The position numbers were made by a program, and so were the translations under genes. This document shows, one piece after another, positions 1-8,560 of a stretch of DNA of 64,000 nt; position 1 is the stretch's first letter; each line of letters opens with the position of its first letter. Below the pieces are notes generated by a model. That model was not told the DNA's origin, ran no database searches, and saw nothing but the letters and a program-made list of their open reading frames with translations. Origin of the DNA: Streptomyces cirratus (GTDB taxonomy: Bacteria > Actinomycetota > Actinomycetes > Streptomycetales > Streptomycetaceae); assembly GCF_014650775.1 (NCBI RefSeq), contig NZ_BMVP01000002.1, positions 248,001 to 312,000 on the forward strand, in the 5' to 3' direction.

Positions 1-444
1 GCTCGGGGCGGGGCTCGGGTGCGGGTCCGGGCCGGGGTGCGGGCTGGCGCGCGGGTCGGGGTGCGGGTCGCTCTCCACGCACCCGGGGCGGTTGTAGGAC
101 ACGGTGCGGGTGATCACCTGCCCGCCGGGCAGCCGTACGCGGGTCCGGGCGAGGTACCCGTGCACCTCCAGCTCGCGCAGCGCGCGGGCGATCCGGTGCT
201 CGCTCTCGGGGAAGCGGGCGGCGAGGTCCTTGATGCCGATGCGGGCGCCGGCCGGCAGCGACTGGATGTGGAGCGCCAGGCCGATCGCGACGAGGGACAG
301 CTCGGCGTGCTGGGCGAGGTGGTTGCCGACCACGGTGAAGCGGCGGGTGTGCCGCACGTTGACGTGGATGACACCTGATCGGGGGGCATCGCCGCGATTG
401 CGCCCGGAGGCGAGCACGACGGGGTTAGGCTTCTGGGTATCCAT
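1..444 (-). CDS. Helix-turn-helix DNA-binding protein, 3' end outside the window
   Basis: An ATG at 444 on the minus strand opens a frame that is still open at base 1, so at least 148 residues are coded and the C-terminus is missing. It begins MDTQKPNPVVLASGR. Residues about 35-90 read as a winged or plain helix-turn-helix domain with the run LAARFPESEHRIARALRE followed by a probable wing (VHGYLARTRVRLPGGQ). After about residue 120 the protein becomes a low-complexity Pro/His/Asp tail. This resembles helix-turn-helix proteins found in many copies in Streptomyces; the target is unknown. It is followed upstream by about 330 bases without a gene. Confidence 0.75.
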   Translation of the reverse strand, partial: MDTQKPNPVVLASGRNRGDAPRSGVIHVNVRHTRRFTVVGNHLAQHAELSLVAIGLALHIQSLPAGARIGIKDLAARFPESEHRIARALRELEVHGYLARTRVRLPGGQVITRTVSYNRPGCVESDPHPDPRASPHPGPDPHPSPAPS

Positions 445-773
445 CGGGAAGGTGTTCGCTTCCTGGCTGGCCAGGCCCCCGCCGGGATTGCGAGTCCCGT
501 CGGGGGCCGACGTATGTCTGGAGTTGTCGCGCCGAGCATATGCCCGGCGGCCCCCTCGAAAGCCAGCCAGGTTGTCCCGATTCACCCATCCGAGCGACGC
601 CCCCCGGGCGGGAGGCTGGAGGGGTCTGGCGAGGTTCTTTCGCTTCCCGAGTACTTACCCCATAGCGCTAACCCCACCACCCCCCGGCCCCCCGCATCGC
701 GGCCCCTGCGACGCGGTGGCGCCGGTTGCTGAGCGTAAGGCGCTTACGAAGACGGAAGAAGGCGAAGATGCGC
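445..773. other. Gene-free stretch between HTH gene and immunity gene
   Basis: No convincing coding frame is present. It holds an 11-pair hairpin at 476-506 (arms CCCCCG..CGGGA and TCCCG..CGGGGG, one mismatch, loop of 7) in the leader of the minus-strand helix-turn-helix gene. It also holds a compact inverted repeat at 734-748 (CGTAAG-GCG-CTTACG) just past the immunity gene stop, which could be an operator or a weak terminator. There is no clear promoter consensus. Confidence 0.5.
476..506. repeat. Imperfect hairpin upstream of HTH gene
   Basis: The arms pair CCCCCG (476-481) with CGGGGG (501-506) and CGGGA (483-487) with TCCCG (495-499), with one C/T mismatch and a 7-base loop. It lies 32 bases upstream of the start of the helix-turn-helix gene, so it may be a leader structure or an autoregulatory site. 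Confidence 0.45.
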
Positions 774-1187
774 CTACCGTCCACGCTTTGCACGCAGAAA
801 CGTGTTCACGTCGTCCTGGATGTAAGAAGAAATCTCTCCCAGAGACGAGAGAACGTGTTCCACCTCTCGCACCAGTTCAGGATGTGCTGCCCAGGTCGCC
901 GGGGCGCGTGTCAGTACTGCGGACAAGAGGTCATCGTCGTAGAAGCCGCCCGCCGCCTGATGGGGGGCTGTCTCTGCCAAGAGGTTCAACGAAAGTGGCA
1001 GTAGCCACGGGATTCCGACGTCCTGACCGATCAGTCGGGCCAGCTCGGTGGCGTTCAAGGTGCCAATCGGCCGGCGGCGCAGCGCATGCACAGCCTTGAC
1101 CAGTCCCGTGGCGCTGGGGGGTGGATCACCCCAGATTTGTCCGTCCAACTGCTCCAGTGACCGGCTGAGATCGGGTCGATCACTCAT
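774..1187 (-). CDS. Contact-dependent-inhibition-type immunity protein
   Basis: This is a 137-residue protein starting MSDRPDLSRSLEQLDG. The pattern (SLEQLDGQIWGDPPPSATGL, then HALRRRPIGTLNATELARLI, GQDVGIPWLLPLSLNLL and GGFYDDDLLSAVL) matches the family annotated as contact-dependent growth inhibition immunity proteins. It begins 20 bases after the stop of the RHS toxin gene on the same strand, the usual place for a cognate immunity gene, and presumably binds and neutralises the toxin tip in the cytoplasm. Its GC content is visibly lower than that of the RHS core, as is that of the toxin tip, which suggests the two moved together. A longer reading back to 1292 would overlap the toxin gene and is not favoured. 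Confidence 0.75.
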   Translation of the reverse strand: MSDRPDLSRSLEQLDGQIWGDPPPSATGLVKAVHALRRRPIGTLNATELARLIGQDVGIPWLLPLSLNLLAETAPHQAAGGFYDDDLLSAVLTRAPATWAAHPELVREVEHVLSSLGEISSYIQDDVNTFLRAKRGR

Positions 1188-1206
1188 TTTTTGCGTGCCC
1201 CATTCA

Positions 1207-4200
1207 TTATCTGTGCCCGATGGAATGAAGAAACCCATTGAGTCTGTCGAGTGTCTCGATGGTTTCCTTCCTTTTTGCGACCAGTACTTCAAGCCCGCGG
1301 TCTGTCAGTGTGTCCGGAAGATTTTGGATCTCTCTTTCGAGAGTCCTCCGGACGTTGTCCAGTCCGTTTCTGGCATTCTTCAAATCTGCGATGTGGTCGA
1401 ACGGCGTCCCGTCTGCCTTTCGTGCCACCACTTCGCCGTTGGCTTCACGTCGTGCCGCGTCGTAGTGATTGTGATTCGGCTGAGAATTGATGTCGCCGAC
1501 GGGATCTGCCTTGATGTTCTCCAGTTTTTGGATCGCGCGCTGGGCATCATTGCTCAGTCCCAGTTTGGGACAGCCGTCCGGAGCCAGGCCCAGGGGGTCG
1601 GACCAGGTGTGGGGGTTGTGGACGTAGGTCGCCGGGTTGGGGGCCGGGGAGAGGCCCAGGGGGTCCGGGGTGAGGTAGCGGGCGGTTTCGGGGTCGTAGG
1701 TGCGGAAGAGGTTGTGGTGGAAGCCGGACTCGGGGTCGTAGTACTGGCCCGGGAAACGGAGCGGGGTGTAGGCCGTCGCGTCGCGGTTCCAGGTGGTGGT
1801 GCCCCACAGGGTGGTGCGGGTGCGCCAGGCCGGGGTGCCGTCCTCGGTGAGGAGCTCGGTCGGGGTGCCGACGAGGTCGGTGACGATGGCGAAGAAGCGG
1901 TCGTCCACCGTGGCGTCGTCGATGTGCTCGGACTGCGTCAGCGGGTGCAGGCCCTGGTGGGTCCAGGTGAGGGTGACCGGGCCGGTGGTCTGTTCGCAGA
2001 GGGTGGCGCCGTCCCAGGTGAAGGTGGTCTCCTCCACCACCGCGCCCCCGGCGGTGACGCGTCGTTTCGCCGTGCGGCGGCCCAGGGGGTCGTAGCGGTA
2101 CTGCCAGCGCGTGCCGTCCGGGGTGGTGACCGCCGACAGCTGGTCCTCCGCGTTCCACTCGTAGCGCCAGGTCTCCGCCTTGCGGGACAGGCGGGCCTTG
2201 CGGCGCACGGTCACCCGGCCCAGCGCGTCATGTTCGTAGCGGACCGCCCCCGCGCGGGTGATGCGGGTGCCCGTGTACGAGCGGCCGCCCTGCGCGTCGG
2301 CGCCCGGGTGGCGGTCCGGCCAGGTGGCGTGGGTCTGGTTGCCCGCCTCGTCGTAGGCGTACCGCTCCGACCACGATCCGGCGTCCACCGCCGTCACGCG
2401 GGCGGCCGCGTCGAGGGTGAACGTCCGCGGACCGGTCAGGGAGTCGTCCATCCCGGTGAGGTAGCCGTCCGCGCGGTAGCTGTAGCCCCGCCGCTGGAGG
2501 GTACGGCCGTCCTGGCCGACGACCGTCCGGGAGGCGAGCCGGCCCAGGGGGTCGTACTCGTGGGTGAGGGAGAGCGCGGGGCCCAGGCTGCGAGTGAGTT
2601 CCTGCCCGGCGGCGTCGCGCTCGAAGGTGATCGTGCGGCCGGCTGTCGTCAGGGACGTGCGGTGGCCGGCCGCGTCGTACGTCCAGTGGGATTCGGCGCC
2701 GCTGGGCGTGGTGCGGGTCGTGCGGCGGCCCAGGGCGTCGTAGGCGTACGTGAGCGTGCGGCCTTCGACCGTCTCCGCGAGGACGCGGCCGGTCCCGTCC
2801 CGGAGCCAGGTGATCGAGGACTCCGGCGAGACCATCGAGGTCAGGCGGTCGGAGCCGTCGTAGCCGTACGTCGTCGGGCCCGAGGGCGTGGCCTTGCTCG
2901 TGATCTGCCCGAGCGCGTTGCGGGTGTAGGTGGTGCACGCGCCCAGTGCGTCGGTGCGGGCCGTGAGGGCGCCCGCCGCGTCGTACTCGTAGGTGAGGGT
3001 GCGGCCGTCGAAGTCCGTCTCCGCGGACAGTGCGCCCGTGGGGGAGTACGTGTAACTCCACCTCAGACCCTGCGGGTTGGTGACCGAGGTGAGGCGCAGT
3101 TCCGTGTCGTGGCCGAACGTGTGGCGCGCGCCGTCCGGCCCGGTGCGGGCGGTGAGGAGGTCGAAGTCGCCGTACTCGTTGACCGTCACCCCGCCCGCGG
3201 CGTCCGTGTGCGTCAGGCAGTTGCCCTCCCCGTCGTACGTCCAGGACTCCGACGTGCCGTCAGGGTGCACGCGTCGGAGCAGGCGGCCCTCGGTGCTCCA
3301 GGCCAGGCGGGTCGTGCGGCCCAGCGGGTCGGTGATCGTGAGCGGGCGGCCGAAGGCGTCGCGGGTGTACGACGTCGTCGCGCCCAGGGGGTTGGTAGCC
3401 GAGACGAGCAGACCGGCCCGGTCGAAGACGTACGCGCTCGTGTGCCCCAGGGCGTCCGTCACCGCGCACAGGTGGCCGCGCGTGTCGTAGGCGAAGCGCG
3501 TGGTGGCGCCGGAGGGGTCGGTGGTCGAGGTGCGGTTGCCCCGGTCGTCGTACGTGTGGGTCGTCGTCGTGCCGTCCGCCGACACGAGCTCCACCGGCAG
3601 GCCGAGGGCGTCGTACCGCGCCCGCGAGACCTTGCCGTCCGGGCGGGTCACCGACGTCAGGTGGCCGGCCTCGTCATAGGTCAGGCGGGTCGTGCGGCCC
3701 AGCGGATCGGTACGGGAGAGCAGGCGGCCGTAGCGGTCGTACGCGAAACGCGTGCTCGCCCCGGCCGGGTCGATCTCGGCGACGACCTGCGCCCGGTCGT
3801 CGGTCACGTACCTCGTGCGGTGGCCCAGGGAGTCCGTGAGGGTCGTGACGCCGTCCTCGTACGAGAACCGGATGTTCAGGTGGCCCTTCGTACCGGACTG
3901 GGCGATGCAGCGGTGCCGCTCGTCGTAGACGTAGTCGAAGCGCCGGTCGTTGGTGTCGGTCCAGGAGGTGATCCGGCCGAGTGCGTCGTACCCGAAGCGC
4001 AGGGGGGTGCCGCAGGAGTCGGTGACCTCCGTGAGGTGGCCGTCCGTGTAGCCGTAGCGCAGGACTTCGGTCCCGTCCGCCAGGGCCAGGCTGGTTATCC
4101 GGCCGTCCGAGGAGGTCAGGCGCAGCTCGTGGCCGCCGCTGTGGGAGATCGAGAGGGGGGCGCGCGTCGTGTCGTCGTACGTGTACGCGATCCAGGCGCC

Positions 4201-5805
4201 GTTGCGGTCGTCCAGCTGGGTGAGGACGCCGTCCTCCGCGAAATGGCGTACGTGCCCCGATGCGGGATCGGTGACCGTGTAGCCGCCGTCCGGGTCGAGC
4301 GTCATCGGCCAGCGCCGGCCGTGGGAGGGGAAGACGGGAGGGCCGGCCTGCTCCGGGTGCGGGTAGGCCAGCAGGCTTCCGTCCTCGCAGACGAGGATGA
4401 CGCCCTCGGCGTCGGTCTCCAGGCGCTGGTCGACGGTCGACGCCCAGGTGGGGCCGAACCACCGGCCCGAGCGGTACGAGGACTCGAAGGTCCGGGTGAA
4501 GACGAGCGGGAAGGAGCCCGGCAGGACGAGGTCCGTCTGCGGCAGCAGCATCCGGCCGGTCGCCACGTCGACCGGGTCGCCCTCACAGGGGACGTTCCTC
4601 TTCTCGCGGGCGCCGGGCCCCTCGTTGCCGTTGAGCGACTCACGGGTCGAGGGCGTGTGTTCGGCCGCCGGTCCCTTCGGAAGCCTGGGCGGCTCGGGCA
4701 GTTTGCCGTTCGCCAGCCGGCTCAGGAAGGAGGCCTTGCGGAGCGTGCCGGTGACGGCGCCCGCCCCCTTCGACCCGGCGGCCTCGCCATAGATCTTGCC
4801 GAGGGCTTCGTCGGGGTCCTTCACGAACTGCTCGTACATCAGGGAAGCGGCTCCGACGGGGTCGTTCGCCATCGTCAGCGTGCCGACGCCCAAGCCGCTG
4901 AGCCGCATCTTGTACTCGGTCGGATGCATGCGGTTGTAGGGATCCAGGGGGTCGACCGCACGGAAGAAGTCGACCGTGCCCGCCAGTCCCTTGATGAACC
5001 CCCCGCCCTGGTGCTCCAGCCCGAGGCCGCGGATGACCCCTTCGTAGACCAGCTGCTTGGCCACGGACGGCAGGGGCGGCGCGGCGTCCCGCGCCTTCGT
5101 CAGCGCTCGGACCGCCGTTCGTGCGGCCTCGTCGCGCTGGTGGCGCGCCTCGGCCAGCTTCTCCCGCGCCGCCTTGATGCCGTCCGCGCCGGGGTCGGTG
5201 AAGCCCGTCGGGCGGGGCGGCAGCGGGTCCTGCTTGCTGCGGATCGCCGCGTTGTAGGTCTCGACCCGCTCGTTGTAGGCGTCGCGGGCCGCCTGCGACG
5301 CCTTGACGGCGGTCGTGTACTCGTCCAACGCCTCCTTGGCGCGGCCCTGCGCCCACTCCACCGTGTCCGCGAACCGGGTCAGGGCGCCCGCCGCCGTCTC
5401 GAAGGCGTCCGCGGCCTTGAACCACTTCGGCGGCTGCTTCTGCGCGAGCACCCGGAAGCCCTCGGCGGCCGCGCCCTTTATGCCGTCCTCGTCGAGCCCT
5501 TTGAGGCCCTCGCCCGTCTTGTCGAAGGCTGCCTGGAAGTCCGCCAGGTGTGAGGCGGTCGCCCGGAGCTTGGACGGGCTGCCGTGTACGAGCTTCTTCG
5601 GGTCGTCGGTGTGGCCCAGCTCGGCTTCGTCGACCTCCGCGCCGAGCCGGTTGGCGACCTTGTCGGCGCCGTCCCGTACGACATCGGCGGCCTGGTGGAG
5701 CCCTGCCTTGTCGAGCCCGGCGCCCGCCTTGTCGCCCACCCATTCGACGCCGTCGCCGACGGCCTTCGCACCGGCGTGCAGCCACCCCTGCAGGTCGCGC
5801 CCCAT
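1207..5805 (-). CDS. RHS/YD-repeat polymorphic toxin with T7SS-like N-terminus
   Basis: A 1532-residue protein in four parts. Residues 1 to about 190 are Ala/Lys/Asp-rich helices like the putative T7SS-secreted N-terminal domains of actinobacterial toxins. A short linker leads to a DUF6531-type region at about 405-480 (PVDVATGRMLLPQTDLVLPG). From about 500 to 1350 there are many YD repeats (for example TYDDRGNRTSTTDPSGATTR) that should build an RHS cocoon. The core closes with YDPESGFHHNLFRTYDPE and the boundary motif PDPLGL, repeated as SDPLGL near residue 1405. The last 125 residues carry the toxin, with PNHNHYDAARR and GTPFDHIADL; I assign it tentatively to polymorphic toxin type 28 (Ntox28, a proposed RNase). 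The start overlaps the upstream gene's stop (TGATG), so the two are translationally coupled. It probably acts in competition with related bacteria. Confidence 0.88.
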   Translation of the reverse strand: MGRDLQGWLHAGAKAVGDGVEWVGDKAGAGLDKAGLHQAADVVRDGADKVANRLGAEVDEAELGHTDDPKKLVHGSPSKLRATASHLADFQAAFDKTGEGLKGLDEDGIKGAAAEGFRVLAQKQPPKWFKAADAFETAAGALTRFADTVEWAQGRAKEALDEYTTAVKASQAARDAYNERVETYNAAIRSKQDPLPPRPTGFTDPGADGIKAAREKLAEARHQRDEAARTAVRALTKARDAAPPLPSVAKQLVYEGVIRGLGLEHQGGGFIKGLAGTVDFFRAVDPLDPYNRMHPTEYKMRLSGLGVGTLTMANDPVGAASLMYEQFVKDPDEALGKIYGEAAGSKGAGAVTGTLRKASFLSRLANGKLPEPPRLPKGPAAEHTPSTRESLNGNEGPGAREKRNVPCEGDPVDVATGRMLLPQTDLVLPGSFPLVFTRTFESSYRSGRWFGPTWASTVDQRLETDAEGVILVCEDGSLLAYPHPEQAGPPVFPSHGRRWPMTLDPDGGYTVTDPASGHVRHFAEDGVLTQLDDRNGAWIAYTYDDTTRAPLSISHSGGHELRLTSSDGRITSLALADGTEVLRYGYTDGHLTEVTDSCGTPLRFGYDALGRITSWTDTNDRRFDYVYDERHRCIAQSGTKGHLNIRFSYEDGVTTLTDSLGHRTRYVTDDRAQVVAEIDPAGASTRFAYDRYGRLLSRTDPLGRTTRLTYDEAGHLTSVTRPDGKVSRARYDALGLPVELVSADGTTTTHTYDDRGNRTSTTDPSGATTRFAYDTRGHLCAVTDALGHTSAYVFDRAGLLVSATNPLGATTSYTRDAFGRPLTITDPLGRTTRLAWSTEGRLLRRVHPDGTSESWTYDGEGNCLTHTDAAGGVTVNEYGDFDLLTARTGPDGARHTFGHDTELRLTSVTNPQGLRWSYTYSPTGALSAETDFDGRTLTYEYDAAGALTARTDALGACTTYTRNALGQITSKATPSGPTTYGYDGSDRLTSMVSPESSITWLRDGTGRVLAETVEGRTLTYAYDALGRRTTRTTPSGAESHWTYDAAGHRTSLTTAGRTITFERDAAGQELTRSLGPALSLTHEYDPLGRLASRTVVGQDGRTLQRRGYSYRADGYLTGMDDSLTGPRTFTLDAAARVTAVDAGSWSERYAYDEAGNQTHATWPDRHPGADAQGGRSYTGTRITRAGAVRYEHDALGRVTVRRKARLSRKAETWRYEWNAEDQLSAVTTPDGTRWQYRYDPLGRRTAKRRVTAGGAVVEETTFTWDGATLCEQTTGPVTLTWTHQGLHPLTQSEHIDDATVDDRFFAIVTDLVGTPTELLTEDGTPAWRTRTTLWGTTTWNRDATAYTPLRFPGQYYDPESGFHHNLFRTYDPETARYLTPDPLGLSPAPNPATYVHNPHTWSDPLGLAPDGCPKLGLSNDAQRAIQKLENIKADPVGDINSQPNHNHYDAARREANGEVVARKADGTPFDHIADLKNARNGLDNVRRTLEREIQNLPDTLTDRGLEVLVAKRKETIETLDRLNGFLHSIGHR

Positions 5806-6428
5806 CAGCGCTCACCTTGCTGCGGGGCGTCGGGCTCGGCCTGGCGCGCCTGTTCCCGGACGAGGGCGAGGGCCGCCGGGTCCAGCTGACCGAGATCAGC
5901 CGCCCCGTCGAGCAGCCGGGCGCCGTAGCCCTTGGTCACCGCGTCCCGCTTGGCCTGTTCCCACTGTTGCCGGAACTCGTCGCGCGCCTTCTGGGCCTCT
6001 TCGGGGGTCTCCTGGCGGAACGGTGCCTTGATCTCGTCCCAGGAGGTCTTCTCGGCCGTGTCCTCGTCGGCGTGCGGATTGCCGATGACGGAGTTGGCCG
6101 CGACCTTGAACGTGCCCCTGCGGTACTCGTCCTCCTCCCAGATCATCCCCGCCGAGATGTGCAGCGCGGCCGTCAGCCCGCTGACCTCCTCGACGAGGGC
6201 GCGCACTCCCCAGTCCCAGCGCGTGCACAGGTCCTGGAAGACGGCGGTGACGTCCGGGTGGCCGGCCTCCATGCCGGTCAGCGTGAGCTTTTCCAGGCCC
6301 GCGCCCACCGTCGCGCCGGCGTCCGGGGCGAACTCGCGGAGTTCGGCGATCGCCCCGCGTAGTCCGTCCGTGATGTTTTTGACGGCGACCGGGTCCATCT
6401 CCAGGTCTTTGCCGTTGTCGGCGTTCAA
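5805..6428 (-). CDS. ESX/WXG-like helical protein encoded before the RHS toxin
   Basis: This is a 207-residue protein with no recognised catalytic motif. It is mostly helical and acidic, with WDWGVRALVEEVSGL near the middle and WEEDEYRRGTFKVAANSV after it, typical of proteins encoded directly before T7SS-type toxins. It may be a secretion partner or chaperone of the RHS protein, by position only. The start chosen is TTG at 6428, because a GGGGGTGG run lies just upstream. The first in-frame ATG (6398) has GGAG directly touching it, which is too close for a ribosome site. Its TGA overlaps the toxin ATG. Confidence 0.6.
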   Translation of the reverse strand: MNADNGKDLEMDPVAVKNITDGLRGAIAELREFAPDAGATVGAGLEKLTLTGMEAGHPDVTAVFQDLCTRWDWGVRALVEEVSGLTAALHISAGMIWEEDEYRRGTFKVAANSVIGNPHADEDTAEKTSWDEIKAPFRQETPEEAQKARDEFRQQWEQAKRDAVTKGYGARLLDGAADLGQLDPAALALVREQARQAEPDAPQQGER

Positions 6429-6577
6429 GATCCACCCCCATGGTTCGGGCCAGGTTAAGCGCGGCCTCGAACATGGCGGTGGCAGGTGGCATGGATTTGG
6501 CCAGGGGCGGAAAACGGCTGGTCCGGGGGGTGTGAGAGGCTCCACAGCGCATGGTGTGGACATATCAAGGGGGAGTC

Positions 6578-7777
6578 GTGGGGAGCAGCGAGGGCGCCGG
6601 TGGGTCCGGCGTCTCCGACGAGGAGTGGGCGCGGTTCGTGCGGGAGGCCGGGGGCGGGGCGGGGGAGGCGCCGAAGGAGCCTTCGGCGCGGGCGCGGATG
6701 GTGACCGAGCGGCTGCGGCGGGAGGACGAGGAGCGGGCAGCGCGGGAGCGGGGCTGGAAGGGGCGCAAGGCCCGCAAGGCCCGGCAGGCCGCCGAGCCGG
6801 CCGGGTGGCGGACCGGGCCGGCCTGGCAGGAGCGGGAGGGCCGCGGGAAGGGCAAGCGGCGGCTCAAGGCGACCGCGGCCGTCGTGTTCATCGCCGCGCT
6901 CGCAGTGGTGGCCGTGCGGCCGGAGCTGGTGATCGACCGGCTCACCGGCAAGACCGAGGCCAGGAAGAACGCCCGGGGCGCCGCTCCGCTGCCCGGCGAG
7001 ACCGCACGTCCGACGGCCGCGCCGTCACAGCAGTACCCGGACCGGCCGACCCTCGAGGAACCCTTCCGGGGCTCGCCGGCGCTCCAGTGGGCGGACGGCG
7101 CCGCCGGTATCGAGCTGCCCGGGGCGAAGGCCGTGGGCGGGCTGTCCGAGGAGCAGGTGGCGGACGCGATCGCGAAGACCGGCCGGCTGCTGGCGGCGGC
7201 CAATCTGGAGCCCGCCACCCTGCGCGGTGAGCGCCCGCAGGCGGCGCTGGACCTGCTGGACCCGGTCCAGGAGGACGGCCGCGGGCTGTTGGAGAAGGCT
7301 CTCGCCCGGCCTTCCAAGGACGCCGACCCGCTGTGGCTGTTCAGCCGTTTCGATCCGGCGCAGGCGCGGGTGCACGGTGACGTGGTCAAGACCCGCGGGC
7401 GCATGTGGTTCGACAGCACCCGCCCCGGTGAGGTGCTGGTGCACTCCGACTACACCTTCGTGTACCCGCTGGTGCAGGCCAGGGCCGGCGCGGACGAGGT
7501 GGCGCGCACCATCGTGCGGCGCGAGCTCACCGTGGCCCTGGCCGACCCCGCGCGCATAGAGGCGACCCCCGGCAAGCTGCAGATCGTGAGCTGGTCGGAA
7601 TCGGCGGGCAACGACGACTGCTCCCGGGACGGGCAGGGCTATCTGCACCCGATGTTCCAGGCCGACCAGCGGGCACGGCCCTCGTCGGAGGCGTCGGGCC
7701 CGGTCACCGATCCGTACGACCGCAGCAAGGACGTGGCGGCGCTGCCGAAGGAGTGCGGGAGGGTCTCCCGCTCCTGA
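6578..7777 (+). CDS. Single-pass membrane protein of unknown function
   Basis: A 399-residue protein with an unrecognised family. The GTG start at 6578 has AAGGGGGAG five bases upstream; an ATG at 6551 has no such site. Residues 1 to about 95 are charged and Arg/Lys-rich and probably cytoplasmic. A single membrane helix follows at about 98-114 (TAAVVFIAALAVVAV). The remaining 280 residues would then be outside the membrane. That part holds an Asp/Pro-rich linker and a conserved-looking domain with FVYPLVQARAGADEVARTIV and a late Cys pair (DDCSRDG, KECGRV) that could form a disulfide. It is divergent from the toxin unit and immediately precedes the S10 cluster. Confidence 0.7.
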   Translation: MGSSEGAGGSGVSDEEWARFVREAGGGAGEAPKEPSARARMVTERLRREDEERAARERGWKGRKARKARQAAEPAGWRTGPAWQEREGRGKGKRRLKATAAVVFIAALAVVAVRPELVIDRLTGKTEARKNARGAAPLPGETARPTAAPSQQYPDRPTLEEPFRGSPALQWADGAAGIELPGAKAVGGLSEEQVADAIAKTGRLLAAANLEPATLRGERPQAALDLLDPVQEDGRGLLEKALARPSKDADPLWLFSRFDPAQARVHGDVVKTRGRMWFDSTRPGEVLVHSDYTFVYPLVQARAGADEVARTIVRRELTVALADPARIEATPGKLQIVSWSESAGNDDCSRDGQGYLHPMFQADQRARPSSEASGPVTDPYDRSKDVAALPKECGRVSRS

Positions 7778-8237
7778 GCCGGGCCCCGCAAGGGTCCCCG
7801 TCGCGCGGCGGGTTTGACGTGTCCGCGCGGCGGGGTATTGTTCTGCGCCCGATTGGCGCAGTACGTGTCTCGTGTGGCAGACTACTCAAGTTGCTCGGTT
7901 GAGTGCCGATGCTGCGCGCCTCCCGCCGGGAGGACCGGAAGCGAGTCCCACAGTACTCGTCGCCTCTATCTGCCCCTCGGGGCAGCAATGGGGGCGGACG
8001 TACGGGAATCTTTCGGGAAGTGTCAGCACGGGGCCCACCAGGCGCCCGGTGGGTGTTTCTCCCCCGACTCGCGGTCTTGGGACCGCACCCCCTTGGACGA
8101 GGGAATTTCCGTATGGGAATTTTCTGTAGAGGGAGTGCGACACGCCCGACCGCGTGGGTCGGAGAGAAGCGGTGGAGAGATCCACAGCCGCCCGGGAGCC
8201 AGAGCGTTTCCACAACAGACAGGACTACGGAGTAGCC
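7778..8237 (+). promoter_or_regulatory. Long promoter and leader region of the S10 ribosomal cluster
   Basis: This 460-base gap holds no gene. A promoter candidate lies at 7814-7841 and a second possible start region around 7865-7885 (TTGGCG and CAGACT, poorly spaced). The rest, about 350 bases, would be a 5' leader with three perfect 6-bp stems: 8034-8053 (CCCACC/GGTGGG), 8071-8086 (GCGGTC-TTGG-GACCGC) and 8146-8162 (CCGACC-GCGTG-GGTCGG). GGGAAT-type direct repeats occur near 8004, 8101 and 8115. A leader of this length suggests regulation of the ribosomal operon at RNA level. Confidence 0.6.
7814..7841 (+). promoter_or_regulatory. Candidate vegetative promoter for the rpsJ operon
   Basis: TTGACG at 7814-7819 and TATTGT at 7836-7841 are separated by 16 bases, close to the vegetative (HrdB) consensus. 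It would give a transcript starting near 7848 and a leader of about 390 bases. Confidence 0.5.
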
Positions 8238-8546
8238 ATGGCGGGACAGAAGATCCGCATCCGGCTCAAGGCCTACGACCACGAGGTCATCGACTCCTCG
8301 GCGAAGAAGATCGTCGAGACGGTGACGCGCACTGGTGCGTCGGTCGCGGGCCCGGTGCCGCTGCCCACTGAGAAGAACGTGTACTGCGTCATCAAGTCGC
8401 CGCACAAGTACAAGGACTCGCGCGAGCACTTCGAGATGCGCACGCACAAGCGCCTGATCGACATCCTCGACCCGACTCCCAAGACCGTTGACTCGCTGAT
8501 GCGCCTGGACCTTCCGGCCGGCGTTGACATCGAGATCAAGCTCTGA
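8238..8546 (+). CDS. rpsJ: 30S ribosomal protein S10
   Basis: A 102-residue protein, [19 protein letters not shown], of normal length for S10. It contains the conserved loop segment [20 protein letters not shown] that reaches into the 30S head near the 16S rRNA 3' domain; in other bacteria S10 also pairs with NusB in transcription antitermination. It is the first gene of the S10 cluster, with the leader upstream and rplC starting 14 bases downstream. The ATG at 8238 is chosen because the preceding in-frame sequence does not match S10. Confidence 0.98.
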   Translation: MAGQKIRIRLKAYDHEVIDSSAKKIVETVTRTGASVAGPVPLPTEKNVYCVIKSPHKYKDSREHFEMRTHKRLIDILDPTPKTVDSLMRLDLPAGVDIEIKL

Positions 8547-8560
8547 GAGGCGTCGAGAAG

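Noticed and set aside
1048..5553. A 1501-residue plus-strand open frame antisense to the RHS gene
   Set aside because: It is a low-complexity Val/Gly/Arg frame produced by codon bias opposite the RHS gene; no domain is visible and the minus-strand protein has clear YD repeats.
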